DNA of 33,914 bases from Gammaproteobacteria bacterium (lineage in GTDB: Bacteria > Pseudomonadota > Gammaproteobacteria > Steroidobacterales > Steroidobacteraceae), in assembly GCA_019247195.1 (NCBI GenBank), contig JAFAPI010000110.1, positions 1 to 33,914 of the forward strand. Reading direction: 5' to 3'. This document shows, in pieces, positions 8,150 through 16,673 of the stretch. The notes under the pieces are model-generated. The model made no database searches and was not told the DNA's origin. It saw only the letters and a list, made by a program, of their open reading frames with translations. A program made the position numbers and the translations under genes. Each line of letters opens with the position of its first letter. Position 1 is the stretch's first letter.

Positions 8150-8967
8150 TGTCGATTACCCCCGTCGGTTATGGCATTCAAAGCGAATCGGTATCCTGAA
8201 CGCGGTACGGATTTCGCTGCGCGTTGAGCCACGGTTATTTCTTACGCCGTTGAGCTGCCTGATTATTGCGGCACCAGAAACCCGCCGCTCCCAAAGTCAC
8301 GTTCCGGGCCGCCCTCAATAACCTCGGCATCTCGCTCAAGGCTGCGCCGGGCCAGTTACGCATGTCAATCCGGCGCTACGCTCACAAGCGACAGGGGATG
8401 TGCGCCGTGCGGTTGTGCACACTTGCGTTACACGAAGTAGCCAGATCTCGAGGTTAGACCCCGCGCGGGCCGCATGGTGTATCCGCTCGGCGCATCGTTT
8501 ATGCGCCCGACACCGAGTTGACTATCCGCGCGCTGACTAATTTCCCGAACAACGCTGAACGCACTGTGGACTCTGCTGCGCACCCCCGAGCACGATCACA
8601 TCTGCGCGCGAGCGAGTATCAGCGTGCTCGCGTTCGGCACGCCCTGGCCGGTGCTCCGGGCTGTTGCCTAACGTGACGGATCCGCGGCGTTCTGGCCGCA
8701 GTGAGGGTGCTGCCCAGACTTGGTCCGTTCTGATTCCGGGCATCGCCAGCGCCCGGCGCGCATATCGGATCGTCTCACTCGCCAGCGCCTACAACCGCGT
8801 CAGCCGCGGCCGCAACATCCCCGCCGCGCGTAGGTAAAGGCCTACTTGGTGCATCTTATGGCACCCACGAGCGTTTCCAACACGCTGGAGTACGCTGGCG
8901 GCTGTTTCGGCTGTTGGTGATGTTGACTCAACAGCAACACAAATTCCAACATCAAGAGGATCGAAAG
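8150..8967. other. Longest gene-free stretch (818 bp)
   Basis: No frame here has a ribosome binding site, a signal peptide or family resemblance. A plus-strand frame at 8266-8457 codes for a basic 63-residue peptide, but its composition and lack of initiation signals make it doubtful. The 3' end carries the GAGG ribosome binding site of the next gene. The stretch may hold promoters for both divergent neighbours or decayed coding sequence; I cannot identify a parent gene. Confidence 0.4.
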
Positions 8968-9795
8968 ATGGTTGACGTATATGTCGCGCAGAATACGACG
9001 GATCCGAATCGAACCATCGAAACGTCCAAATCCGCGGTCTCCTGGGCGGCAATCATCGCGGGTGCCGCCGTCGCCATAGCGACGACCGCGGTTGTTTTGA
9101 GTCTCGGCTCGGGTCTCGGATTGGCCTCCTTGAGCCCGGGTGTGCGCAGTACCGCCTCGGCCACCGGCGCCGGCGCCCTTGCAATCGCCTGGATCGTCAT
9201 CGTGCAGTGGCTGTCGGCCGGTGTCGGCGGCTACGTCACCGGTCGCCTGCGCACCCGCTGGGTGGGCACGCATACGCACGAGGTGTTCTTCCGGGACACT
9301 GCGCACGGGTTCGTCACCTGGGCGGTGGCCACGGTCATCGTGGCGGTAGCGGCCGCGTCGGCGACCTCCAGACTCCTACCTACGGACGGCCACGGACCGA
9401 CTACGGGATCGTCACACGCAGGCGCGGGACAGGAAAGTGCGGCGACGGCCTACGATGTCGATCTGCTGTTTCGCGGCGGCGGCTCGAGTGCCGCCACCAG
9501 CGAGAACCGCGAGGAAGCGAATCGCATCCTGGCCTACGATATAAGCGCGGGCGATGTTCCGAACGAAGATCGTGCCTACCTTGCCAAGCTGGTCTCCGAA
9601 AGAACTGGTGTCGCGGCGTCCGAGGCCCAACGGCGCGTCGATGACACGATCGGTCGGCTTCAGGAGAAGGCCGAAGCAGCCCGCAAGGCCGCCGCGACGG
9701 CTTCGTTGGTGAATGCACTGGCGATGTTGCTCGGCGCGTTTATCGCCTGCGCGGCAGCGGCGATTGGCGGGCGCGAGCGCGACCGACATCCGTAA
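8968..9795 (+). CDS. Uncharacterised membrane protein with four hydrophobic segments
   Basis: A 275-residue inner-membrane protein. I start at the ATG at 8968, because GAGG lies about 8 nt upstream and the upstream extension is Gln-rich and untypical. Hydrophobic segments lie at about residues 24-48 (SWAAIIAGAAVAIATTAVVL), 64-90 (ends in GGYVTGRL), 112-130 and 240-262. Between the third and fourth is a soluble region of roughly 110 residues with a helical, charged second half (EDRAYLAKLVSERTGVAASEAQRRVDD). The SWAAIxAGA opening and the GGYVTGRLR-x-RW loop recall membrane proteins of alphaproteobacteria loosely annotated 'PhnA-like', with no experimental role I can name. A clear terminator follows 12 nt downstream, so it is probably monocistronic. 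Confidence 0.8.
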   Translation: MVDVYVAQNTTDPNRTIETSKSAVSWAAIIAGAAVAIATTAVVLSLGSGLGLASLSPGVRSTASATGAGALAIAWIVIVQWLSAGVGGYVTGRLRTRWVGTHTHEVFFRDTAHGFVTWAVATVIVAVAAASATSRLLPTDGHGPTTGSSHAGAGQESAATAYDVDLLFRGGGSSAATSENREEANRILAYDISAGDVPNEDRAYLAKLVSERTGVAASEAQRRVDDTIGRLQEKAEAARKAAATASLVNALAMLLGAFIACAAAAIGGRERDRHP

Positions 9796-9806
9796 TGTTT
9801 TCCCGG

Positions 9807-9832
9807 CGGGCCGCGCTCCAGGGCGCGGCCCG
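9807..9832 (+). terminator. Rho-independent-type terminator
   Basis: CGGGCCGCGC and GCGCGGCCCG form a perfect 10-bp stem with loop TCCAGG, beginning 12 nt after the membrane-protein stop and followed by TTT. The T-run is short, but position and strength fit transcription termination. Confidence 0.7.
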
Positions 9833-10062
9833 TTTGGGGTCTGACACTCAGTTCGTCCCTGCAGCGCCGCAAACCTGGCGCCACTGCCCGGTGCTCTGGA
9901 ATGACGCTGCCAGTCGCAGGCGTTACCGTGTTGAGCCATGGGGTCTCCGGGCTACTATTTCTTAGCCTGGTCGCCTTCGATGAGCTGCCTAGCCTTGCGC
10001 TCCTGCTTCAGCTCGGCCCGTTAGCCCTCGCCCAGACGCCCGCGCTACGACGCTCTACTCCG

Positions 10063-10821
10063 TCACGGGCGGCGCGCCGCGGGGACCCGTGACCCATCCT
10101 GATCGTCCGCGGGGCTGATACCCGCCTTTCTGACAAGGCTTTCATCGTAGTCAGCCGTGTTGGGGCCCGGCAGGACATTCGCCGATGCGAGTCCGAGCAC
10201 GCGGTATCGATAGAGTTCCAGGTATTCGCTGCGCTGCGCGGGAGTGATCCGTCCGGGCCCATGAACGACGAAGGGTTCGACGACGGTGAAACCCGTGAAG
10301 GCGAGGATGCCGTGATTAATCGGGAATAGGATCGCGGACATAGGCCCATTTATCCCCGAATACGAGTACATCGGCGCGAGTCCGCCGACGGTCACCGAGC
10401 ACATGGCGCGCCTGCCGGCAAACACGCCGCGATCGAACCACCTTCTCCCACCGTAGGCACGGCCCACGGCGAAGACGCGGTCCACCCAGCCCTTGAGGAT
10501 TGCCGGCAGCCCGAACCACCAGAGCGGAAACTGCAGGATCAGCGCCTCGGCCCAGAAGAGTTTGTCCATCTCAGCCTGCAACTCCGGGACGAAACCGTTG
10601 TGCTCGCTGGCGTAGGACTCCTCGGTTTGCTGACGAAGCAGGAGCGGGTCGCGAACGGTGGTGAAGTTGCGGCGATCGGATACCGGATCGAAACCCATCG
10701 CGTAGAGGTCGGACACCAGCACTTCGTGTCCCGCTGCCAGCAGCGCCCGCTGGGCCGTCTGGGTCATCGCCCCGTTGAAGCTCTTCGCTTCATGGTGCGC
10801 ATGAACAATGAATACTCGCAT
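10063..10821 (-). CDS. NAD(P)H quinone reductase of the flavodoxin-fold (NQO/KefF-like) family
   Basis: A 252-residue flavoprotein. The ATG at 10821 is chosen over the frame start at 10878 because GGAG lies 8 nt upstream and because MRVFIVHAHHEAKSFNGAMT is the canonical family N-terminus (beta-1 plus FMN phosphate loop). Further family features are the VSDLYAMGFDPV segment, FQFPLWWFG-type loop (LQFPLWWFGLPAILKGWVDRVF, residues about 105-125) and GRRAMCSVTVGG before the C-terminal strand. The protein should carry out two-electron reduction of quinones or related electrophiles with NAD(P)H in the cytoplasm. The next gene upstream on the same strand is an FMN split-barrel protein 102 nt away, so they may be cotranscribed in a redox-detoxification unit. 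Confidence 0.88.
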   Translation of the reverse strand: MRVFIVHAHHEAKSFNGAMTQTAQRALLAAGHEVLVSDLYAMGFDPVSDRRNFTTVRDPLLLRQQTEESYASEHNGFVPELQAEMDKLFWAEALILQFPLWWFGLPAILKGWVDRVFAVGRAYGGRRWFDRGVFAGRRAMCSVTVGGLAPMYSYSGINGPMSAILFPINHGILAFTGFTVVEPFVVHGPGRITPAQRSEYLELYRYRVLGLASANVLPGPNTADYDESLVRKAGISPADDQDGSRVPAARRP

Positions 10822-10923
10822 CACCCTGTCTCCGTCCTGGATCTTTCCCGCGCCGCATGGTCCCCAGCGGCAACCCATCGTCTTCCAGACAGGCGAGTAC
10901 TCGCGGTGGGCCGCACCCTTGGG

Positions 10924-11877
10924 TCACCAACTACCGGTCCCCTCGAGATGGGGTGACATCGTCACGGGTCCCCACTGTAACGGCAGCGCCGCACGGGCCA
11001 GCCGGATTTCGCTCGGCGTGACGCGCAGCAAGCGTTCCGCCCCGCTGAAGGCAGCCAACTCCACTCCCGCCCAATCAACAGTGACCGTCGCGGCGATGGA
11101 GAGCAGATCGCCCGAGCCGAAGTCGATGAACAGGAGTCCGGCCGCGGGATGCAGCTCGATGTTGCCCAACGTGTTGAAGAAGAAATTTCCGACGAAGTCG
11201 GGAACCACGAGAGATCCGCTCTCATCCAGGCCGACGAACCCGGGTCGTCCGCCCCGGTGCGATATATCCATACCGTGCGCGGCGCTGCCGTGCGGCGCAC
11301 CCGGGTGGGCTGTGGCAATGAAGAAGGTGTCGGCAGCGCGGATCAGCTGCGCGGCGGCGGAGGAGAGCCCGGGCACCTTTTCGAAGCGAGCTTCAACGCG
11401 CGAACTGCAGTACGTGGCTTCCCGCGCCTGGATGTATTTCGGGCAGTTGCCGAAGCTCTGGGCCACCCTCACCGTAAAACCCCGCTCATCCAGCTCGCTC
11501 ACCAGCCCGTTGGCACGATTGCGGCGGCGGGTGTGCGGCTGCAGTCCCAGCACCGCAACGGGCGCCCCGACCGAGAGATTGTCGAGAAGTGCATCGCCCG
11601 CGGATGGCCGCGACCGAATGCGCAACGTGTGCGCATCCGTAGCGCTCGCGAATCCCGGCACGCCCGCGACAATCGATGCCCAGGGCTGGCCCGTCTCGCT
11701 CACCGAGCCGATGAGCACGAACGGCAACATGCCGAAGAACTGGCGGTGTTGTTCGCTCATCGACTGCCGGATCGTGCGCGCGCCCACCCTCGCCATGCGC
11801 TCGCTGACACCAGCCCGGGCCTGCACCGCGCGCTCGCCCGCGTGAAAGGCCGCTCGTGCCTCCCCGGTCCTATCCAT
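10924..11877 (-). CDS. Pyridoxamine-5'-phosphate-oxidase-family FMN-binding split-barrel protein
   Basis: A 317-residue protein. After a helical N-terminus (FHAGERAVQARAGV) there are two split-barrel units: residues about 45-110 (MLPFVLIGSVSETGQPWASI...HTLRIRS) and about 185-270 (FFIATAHP...HGMDISHRGGRPGFVG, NFFFNTLGNIELHPAAGLLFIDF). The linker contains NCPKYIQAREA with a Cys. The MDxSHRGGxPGFV and GNxxFNTLGNI motifs are typical of PNPOx-like proteins found next to or fused with ferredoxin-NAD reductase modules; here no such partner is seen. The protein lies just upstream of the flavodoxin-fold reductase on the same strand and probably binds FMN. The substrate is unknown. Confidence 0.85.
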   Translation of the reverse strand: MDRTGEARAAFHAGERAVQARAGVSERMARVGARTIRQSMSEQHRQFFGMLPFVLIGSVSETGQPWASIVAGVPGFASATDAHTLRIRSRPSAGDALLDNLSVGAPVAVLGLQPHTRRRNRANGLVSELDERGFTVRVAQSFGNCPKYIQAREATYCSSRVEARFEKVPGLSSAAAQLIRAADTFFIATAHPGAPHGSAAHGMDISHRGGRPGFVGLDESGSLVVPDFVGNFFFNTLGNIELHPAAGLLFIDFGSGDLLSIAATVTVDWAGVELAAFSGAERLLRVTPSEIRLARAALPLQWGPVTMSPHLEGTGSW

Positions 11878-12150
11878 GGCACCAGCGGTCAGTGCCGCGC
11901 CGCAGACGATCCATGGGACGAACTGATCTGACCGGACGCTTTACGCCTGCCTCGCGCACGATCTTCATGCCTATCAAACTCCTCTTGCATTTCGCTGCTG
12001 AGCCACCTGCCGCCGGACGCGACATCGACAGGCTAGACGCGAGGTCGCGCTCCCCTGCTGCGCTCCTAAGCCCACTGCCCTTTCTTCACCAGGACCGCCG
12101 CGCCGCGTTCCGCTGGTTATCGCCGCCCAGGCACGCGCTAGAATTGACTG

Positions 12151-12600
12151 ATGGAAGTGCGTGCGGCCACGGCCGAGGACATGGTCGCAGTCGGGCAGCT
12201 GTCGCGTGAGCTGGCCAGATATGTACAGGACCCCGACCCCGGCACGGATATTGCGGGCCTTCGCGACGGCCTCGCTAGTCCGGAGCGATGGGGCGATTGC
12301 CTGGTGGCGGTGAGCGGCGGCCATGTGGTCGGATTTGCGACCTACTGTCGAATATTCGAAGCGCACACCCGCGAAAAGCGCCTGTGGCTGGGCGATCTTT
12401 GCGTGCAGGCGGACTCCAGGCGCCAAGGCGTGGGCCGGGCGCTCGTGACCGCACTGCGCGACGTGGCGCTCTCGCTGGGCTGTGTCGGCCTCACCCTGGA
12501 GCTCGCGCGCGGCAATATCATGGGCCGTCGCTTCTACGAGCGGATCGGCGCTCGAGCAGCGGACGACGTCCAAGTGCTGCGTATATCGTGCCCTCCGTGA
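12151..12600 (+). CDS. GNAT family N-acetyltransferase
   Basis: A 149-residue protein spanning one complete GNAT fold. It starts MEVRAATAEDMVAVGQLSREL (beta-1/alpha-1), has the central strand LWLGDLCVQADSRRQGVGRAL with the acetyl-CoA-binding motif A (R-R-Q-G-V-G-R, residues about 90-96), and ends with NIMGRRFYERIGARA, the usual motif B helix. The substrate cannot be predicted: many such small GNATs act on amino-acid-like small molecules or on antibiotics. It is convergent with the beta-propeller gene, and a large hairpin separates the two stops. Confidence 0.9.
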   Translation: MEVRAATAEDMVAVGQLSRELARYVQDPDPGTDIAGLRDGLASPERWGDCLVAVSGGHVVGFATYCRIFEAHTREKRLWLGDLCVQADSRRQGVGRALVTALRDVALSLGCVGLTLELARGNIMGRRFYERIGARAADDVQVLRISCPP

Positions 12601-12647
12601 GGCGGCCGACTCCCGCAGCGGGTTGCGCCCGCTCGCGGGACTCCGCC
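12601..12647. terminator. Long imperfect hairpin between convergent genes
   Basis: Immediately after the GNAT stop, an inner stem AGCGGG/CCCGCT around TTGCG is extended by CTCCCGC paired with GCGGGA and by GGCG/CGCC at the base, with a one-base bulge and one or two mismatches. It ends 8 bp before the opposing stop at 12655, so it can serve both strands as a bidirectional terminator. Confidence 0.65.
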
Positions 12648-12654
12648 AGCCCTC

Positions 12655-13773
12655 CTACTCTTCTGACAGACGATAGACGGCGACCGCGTTGGTCGCGTCG
12701 TTGACGTGGGCGAAATTGAATCTCGTTTCCGCGGACAGCACCGCGGTCAGCCCGAACGCCGCCGCCTCGCCGGCGTCTATGTTGAATTCCCGGACAAACC
12801 TGCCTTCGCGGGTAAACTCCACGATTTCGCTCGGGTGAGCCGGGTCCGCATTCACCGCGTCGCCGTTGGCGGTGAGCAGGTGACCGTTCGGCGCGAAGCT
12901 GAGACCGAGAGGACCCCGCAGGTGTGGGTCGGCGAAGACCAGCGTGCCCTTGGTCACCGCGGAGCTGGCATGCCCGGCGTGCAGCACCGCAAAGATGGCG
13001 TTGTCATCGGTCGAGGCCACGTACAGAAGGTCCCTGCGGTCATCGAAGGCGAGGCCGGTGGGCCCGAGCACCAGGGCGGCGGCGTTCGGTTCGTGCTTGT
13101 AGCCTTTGGCGATCTGAGCCCGGTTCAGGACCGTCACGGTGGACGGCCCCACCCCGAGCTCGAGACGCGATACCGTGCCACTCAGTACATTGGCTACAAA
13201 GAGCAGCGCGTGATCGCCATCATCATCAAGGGTCAGGTCCCAGGGGCTGTCCAGGAACACGGGGTCGACCAGGGTGGTCACCAAGTGCCCGTTGCGATCG
13301 ATGATCTGCAGTGACCCGTTCGCGATCGTGTTCACCGTGCCGTCGGTCGTCGGCACGTTGCCGACCAGGACGTAGCCGCGGCGCAGAACTCCAAGTGCAG
13401 TCGACAGTCCCGTGGGGCGGCTTCGAAAGAAGGTGGCGGCAGACCCGTTCTGCCCGACCGGCACCGAGGGCGTCACGGCGCCGTCCGGCGTGAACTTGAT
13501 GACCGTGGTCCCCGTCCCCTGCAGGTTGCTGCTGGCATTGAAGTTGGACACGAGCACGTCCCCCGGCCGCAGCGCGCCCCCGCCGGGGAAATCCCTCGGC
13601 ACGAATGCGACGCCATACGGATTGAGGTCGCCGTTGGCGGGAATGGTCGAGGAGATGAGGATCCTGGGGAGGAAGGGCCGGTCCTCGTCTGCATGCACAG
13701 TAAGGGCCGTCAAGGCACACAAGGCTGCCAGGGCGCTGCTGTAGGACCGGAGCATGGCCACTCGTGGTTTCAT
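12655..13773 (-). CDS. Exported six-bladed beta-propeller (NHL-like) protein
   Basis: A 372-residue secreted protein. I take the ATG at 13773 (AGGA 7 nt upstream); the longer frame to 14031 adds 86 residues of arginine/proline-rich sequence without character. The signal peptide spans about residues 8-28 and ends ALTVHA. The rest has repeated propeller blades: NPYGVAFVPRD...GDVLVSNFN, GSLQIIDRNGHLVTTL, DSPWDLTLDDDGD..LFVANVLSGTVSRLEL, GPTGLAFDDRRDLLYVASTDDNAIFAV and GPLGLSFAPNGHLLTANGD. That is the NHL/SMP-30-like layout. Proteins of this type bind ligands or act as lactonases, but no metal-binding residues can be assigned by eye. It is divergent from the kelch-type lipoprotein gene across 296 bp. 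Confidence 0.82.
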   Translation of the reverse strand: MKPRVAMLRSYSSALAALCALTALTVHADEDRPFLPRILISSTIPANGDLNPYGVAFVPRDFPGGGALRPGDVLVSNFNASSNLQGTGTTVIKFTPDGAVTPSVPVGQNGSAATFFRSRPTGLSTALGVLRRGYVLVGNVPTTDGTVNTIANGSLQIIDRNGHLVTTLVDPVFLDSPWDLTLDDDGDHALLFVANVLSGTVSRLELGVGPSTVTVLNRAQIAKGYKHEPNAAALVLGPTGLAFDDRRDLLYVASTDDNAIFAVLHAGHASSAVTKGTLVFADPHLRGPLGLSFAPNGHLLTANGDAVNADPAHPSEIVEFTREGRFVREFNIDAGEAAAFGLTAVLSAETRFNFAHVNDATNAVAVYRLSEE

Positions 13774-14069
13774 ATTTTTTTCCTGTAGGCGTGAAGGTTG
13801 TCGGACGCGGGCACACGGCGTCCGCGGTGAACATGGATCCCGGGCGTGAGGTCGGTGCACGCCAGGCAGGCGCGGGGTTCTCCCGGGAACACCCTGCCGC
13901 ACCCGGTGGCCGTTCCCCTCCACCGCCCTCGGGGCCGGGGGGATGCCCGCCGGAAATTCCGCACGAACCCACGCCCCGAGGGGCGGTGCAACCGATAGCT
14001 CGACCTGCCACTGGCGCTCGCCGGTAAGCACGGCGGTGTGTTAAACGATGTGCCGGTGGAAGCTGCGAG

Positions 14070-15899
14070 ATGAGCAAGAGGCACGGCGCTATCGCCGGGT
14101 TTGCGCCAGCGGTGCTCGGGGTCCTGACACTCGCCGCCTGTGGCGGTGGCGGTAACGGTCAGAGCCCTCCGGCGCCGTCTACCTATACGGTTGGCGGTTC
14201 CGTCAGCGGACTTGCCGGCTCCGGGCTGGTGCTGCAGGAAAATTCCGGCCCGCAACTTGCCGTGCCGGCGTCCGGCTCTTTCACGTTTACCCAAGGTCTG
14301 AGCAGCGGCGCCGCCTACACGGTGACGGTCGCCGTGCAGCCCTCCGGCCCCCTCCAGAACTGCGTCGTCCAAAATGGCGCCGGCACCGTCGCCGGCAGCA
14401 ACGTGACGAGCGTCGAGATCGACTGCGCTCCGGCGCAGTTCACGGCCCTCGCAAATCAGCCCCCGGAACCGGGCTATCTCACCCTGCTCCTGACCGACGG
14501 CACGGTGATGATGCAGTCCATCAGTGACGCCGGGGTCTTTTACAAGCTCACCCCGGATGCCTTCGGCAACTACCTCAAGGGGACGTGGCAGCGGCTCGCG
14601 AGCCCGCCGAGCGGCTATGCGCCGTACGCCGGGGCACAGGCGGTATTGGCAGATGGCCGTGTGCTCCTCGTCGGAGGGGAATACAACCAGAACCAGTACA
14701 GCCTGCCTTTTGCGCCCAGTGGTCTGACCAACATGTCCGCGGTGTACGACCCGCGCACCGATGCCTGGACCATGATCCCCGCGCCACCGGGGGTGGCCTA
14801 CATTGGCGATGTCAGCTCCGCGATCTTCCCCGACGGCACCTTCGTCTTCGGGGACAAGCTCGGGCAGGACATGTGGCGCCTGGATCCCCTGACGCTCACC
14901 TGGACATCACTGCCGGCCGCCGGCAAGGCGGATGACTTCGCAGAGGAAGGCTGGACGTTGCTGCCCGACGGCAACATCCTCACCATCGACGTGGGCGCGC
15001 CGCGGCACGCGGAACACTACGATCCGGCCACGGGGCAGTGGTACAGCGACGGCCTCACGCCCGACCTGCTCAGCTCGCCCACGGGGACCCCGGGCGGCCT
15101 GACCTATGGTCCCGCGCCGCATGAAGTGGTCGGCGGGGTCAGCTATGGACCGGGTCCGCCCGGCACCTACTTTCCGCCCGGGGAGATCGGCCCGGCCATC
15201 CTCCTGCCGAATGGCACCGTGTTCGCGACCGGGGCCGCCAGCGGCGGCGCGGCGCACAGCGCCCTCTACACGCCCGGCCCGACTCCTGCAGATCCCGGCA
15301 CGTTCACGGTCGGGCCGGATTTCGCGCCCGGGGATGACGCCGGGGACAGCAGCGCCGCACTGCTGCCTTCAGGGCACGTCCTGATCGCCACGCTCTCGGG
15401 CGTCTTTTACGAGTACGCAGGCGGGGCGCTCTCGGTCACGGGCGCACTGCCCAGTCAGATGGGCAACATTCAGTATTTCGTTCTGCCGCTGCCGAGTGGG
15501 CAGCTGCTCGTGACCGGAGGGCTCACGGGCGTGTACACCGGTACCGGCAGCGCGGATCCCGCCTGGGCGCCCACCATCAGCAGCGCCCCGGTGCTCATCA
15601 GCCGCGGCTCGACGTACACGGTCTCCGGCACTCAGTTCAATGGCCTCTCGCAGGCGGCGGCGTTCGGGGATGAACTGAGCGCCGCCACCAACTACCCGCT
15701 GGTGAGACTCACCAACCTCGCCTCGGGCCATGTCACTTACGCGCGCACGCATGGCCATAGCACCATGGGGGTGGCCACCCAGGGTCGCCCCGTATCCACC
15801 TCTTTCGACGTCCCGCCCAATACCGAAACCGGTCCGAGCTCGCTCGTCGTCGTCGCCAATGGCATTGCCTCGAGTGCGGTTACGCTGACGGTCAACTGA
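14070..15899 (+). CDS. Kelch/galactose-oxidase-like lipoprotein
   Basis: A 609-residue lipoprotein. The lipobox LAAC puts the acylated Cys at residue 24, followed by a Gly-rich spacer (GGGGNGQSPP). Residues about 38-130 form an immunoglobulin-like beta module (TYTVGGSVSGLAGSGLVLQ...NVTSVEIDC). Residues about 135-480 form a kelch-type propeller with blades such as AQAVLADGRVLLVGGEYN, MSAVYDPRTDAWTMIP, GWTLLPDGNILTIDVG and ILLPNGTVFATG. The C-terminal domain (APVLISRGSTYTVSGTQFNGLSQ...THGHSTMGVA) matches the all-beta domain of galactose-oxidase-like proteins. The Tyr-Cys cofactor and copper ligands of galactose oxidase are not evident, so oxidase activity is unlikely. It is probably displayed on the outer membrane. 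Confidence 0.85.
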   Translation: MSKRHGAIAGFAPAVLGVLTLAACGGGGNGQSPPAPSTYTVGGSVSGLAGSGLVLQENSGPQLAVPASGSFTFTQGLSSGAAYTVTVAVQPSGPLQNCVVQNGAGTVAGSNVTSVEIDCAPAQFTALANQPPEPGYLTLLLTDGTVMMQSISDAGVFYKLTPDAFGNYLKGTWQRLASPPSGYAPYAGAQAVLADGRVLLVGGEYNQNQYSLPFAPSGLTNMSAVYDPRTDAWTMIPAPPGVAYIGDVSSAIFPDGTFVFGDKLGQDMWRLDPLTLTWTSLPAAGKADDFAEEGWTLLPDGNILTIDVGAPRHAEHYDPATGQWYSDGLTPDLLSSPTGTPGGLTYGPAPHEVVGGVSYGPGPPGTYFPPGEIGPAILLPNGTVFATGAASGGAAHSALYTPGPTPADPGTFTVGPDFAPGDDAGDSSAALLPSGHVLIATLSGVFYEYAGGALSVTGALPSQMGNIQYFVLPLPSGQLLVTGGLTGVYTGTGSADPAWAPTISSAPVLISRGSTYTVSGTQFNGLSQAAAFGDELSAATNYPLVRLTNLASGHVTYARTHGHSTMGVATQGRPVSTSFDVPPNTETGPSSLVVVANGIASSAVTLTVN

Positions 15900-15956
15900 G
15901 TGCCGGCAGCGGACTGCGCGGATGACGCCCCGGCCGGTGCGGGGCTCAGCTGCCGG

Positions 15957-16220
15957 TCACGGCAGGCGCACGCTCTCGACCTGCCAGACGAAGAGACACA
16001 CCGTGTGAAAGCGCAGCGATTCGTGGGTACGCGGGTCGCTCAGCTCCTGCTCGACGTACTCATCGATCGGACAATCGCACACACAGCAGCTCGCGCCGGT
16101 CGCCGCGCGCACGCGCATCTCGACATCGGGGACCGCGCGCGGCAACCGGCCCTGCGAGATCCGGGCCCGCACGTGATGGTGCAGCTCGTCAGTCGTTCTT
16201 GGACACGGATTGGGTGGCAT
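15957..16220 (-). CDS. Small CxxC/HxxxC protein, downstream copy
   Basis: An 87-residue protein. I use the ATG at 16220 (MPPNPCPRTTDEL) because GGGGA lies about 5 nt upstream; the frame itself opens at 16271. Its body reads LHHHVRARISQGRLP, then CCVCDCPIDEYV with a C-x2-C knuckle, and LRFHTVCLFVWQVESVRL with H-x3-C. The adjacent gene upstream (16189-16485) encodes the same pattern (AREKIAAGELP, CALCGAEV, FHLACHAAWQLECV), so these are tandem paralogues. They overlap by 32 nt, which suggests translational coupling. The CxxC plus HxxxC arrangement fits a single zinc-binding site. I cannot name a family; cytosolic by lack of signal peptide. Confidence 0.72.
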   Translation of the reverse strand: MPPNPCPRTTDELHHHVRARISQGRLPRAVPDVEMRVRAATGASCCVCDCPIDEYVEQELSDPRTHESLRFHTVCLFVWQVESVRLP

Positions 16221-16485
16221 GAGGTCCCCGCAGTTGGACGCACTCGAGCTGCCACGCCGCGTGGCACGCAAGATGGAACCAAAGGGTGCCCCCCTGGCTC
16301 ATCTCGACCTCATAAAGCACGTCCTGCGGCTCGACCTCTGCGCCACACAGCGCACACGACTGCCCCTCGCCATGACCGGCGTACAGTTGCAGTGGCGCGA
16401 GGGACGGAAGCTCTCCTGCCGCGATCTTCTCTCTTGCTGCCGCCCTCAAGTCGCCGATGTCAGTCTTTCTCGAACCGCACGGCAT
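16189..16485 (-). CDS. Small CxxC/HxxxC protein, upstream copy
   Basis: A 98-residue protein with an ATG at 16485; no clear Shine-Dalgarno is visible. It has a helical start (KTDIGDLRAAAREKIAAGELP), a C-x2-C pair (CALCGAEVEPQD), strands VLYEVEMSQGGTLWFH, and FHLACHAAWQLECVQL. Cys and His positions match the downstream paralogue one for one (C-x2-C ... F-H-x3-C ... W-Q-x-E). A single zinc site per protein is the simplest reading. The gene begins the pair and its 3' end overlaps the next gene by 32 nt. Function is unknown, but a pair of divergent copies kept together suggests a heterodimer or specialised partners. Confidence 0.74.
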   Translation of the reverse strand: MPCGSRKTDIGDLRAAAREKIAAGELPSLAPLQLYAGHGEGQSCALCGAEVEPQDVLYEVEMSQGGTLWFHLACHAAWQLECVQLRGPHATQSVSKND

Positions 16486-16673
16486 AGTCAGAGCATAAGC
16501 CCAAGTCAGGAACGCAGGGTAGGGATCCCAACGGCATTAAGTCAAATGTTGACTGCAGCGGTATGACAGCGTGAGCGGGCGCGGCGGCGGTGGCGCCCGC
16601 CCCCACCACACAGCAGCGGCGATGCCAAGGCGGCGCCCGGACGCGGATCCGCCTCCGGCTGCAAACGTTGCGC

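Noticed and set aside
8266-8457. 63-codon plus-strand frame with an ALNNLGISLK segment reminiscent of TPR repeats
   Set aside because: One short segment without repetition and no start signals; likely coincidence.
9957-10022. A 21-codon minus-strand frame ending AELKQERKARQLIEGDQAKK, resembling a helical protein C-terminus
   Set aside because: A stop codon directly precedes it and no start exists; it may be a remnant but is too short to call.
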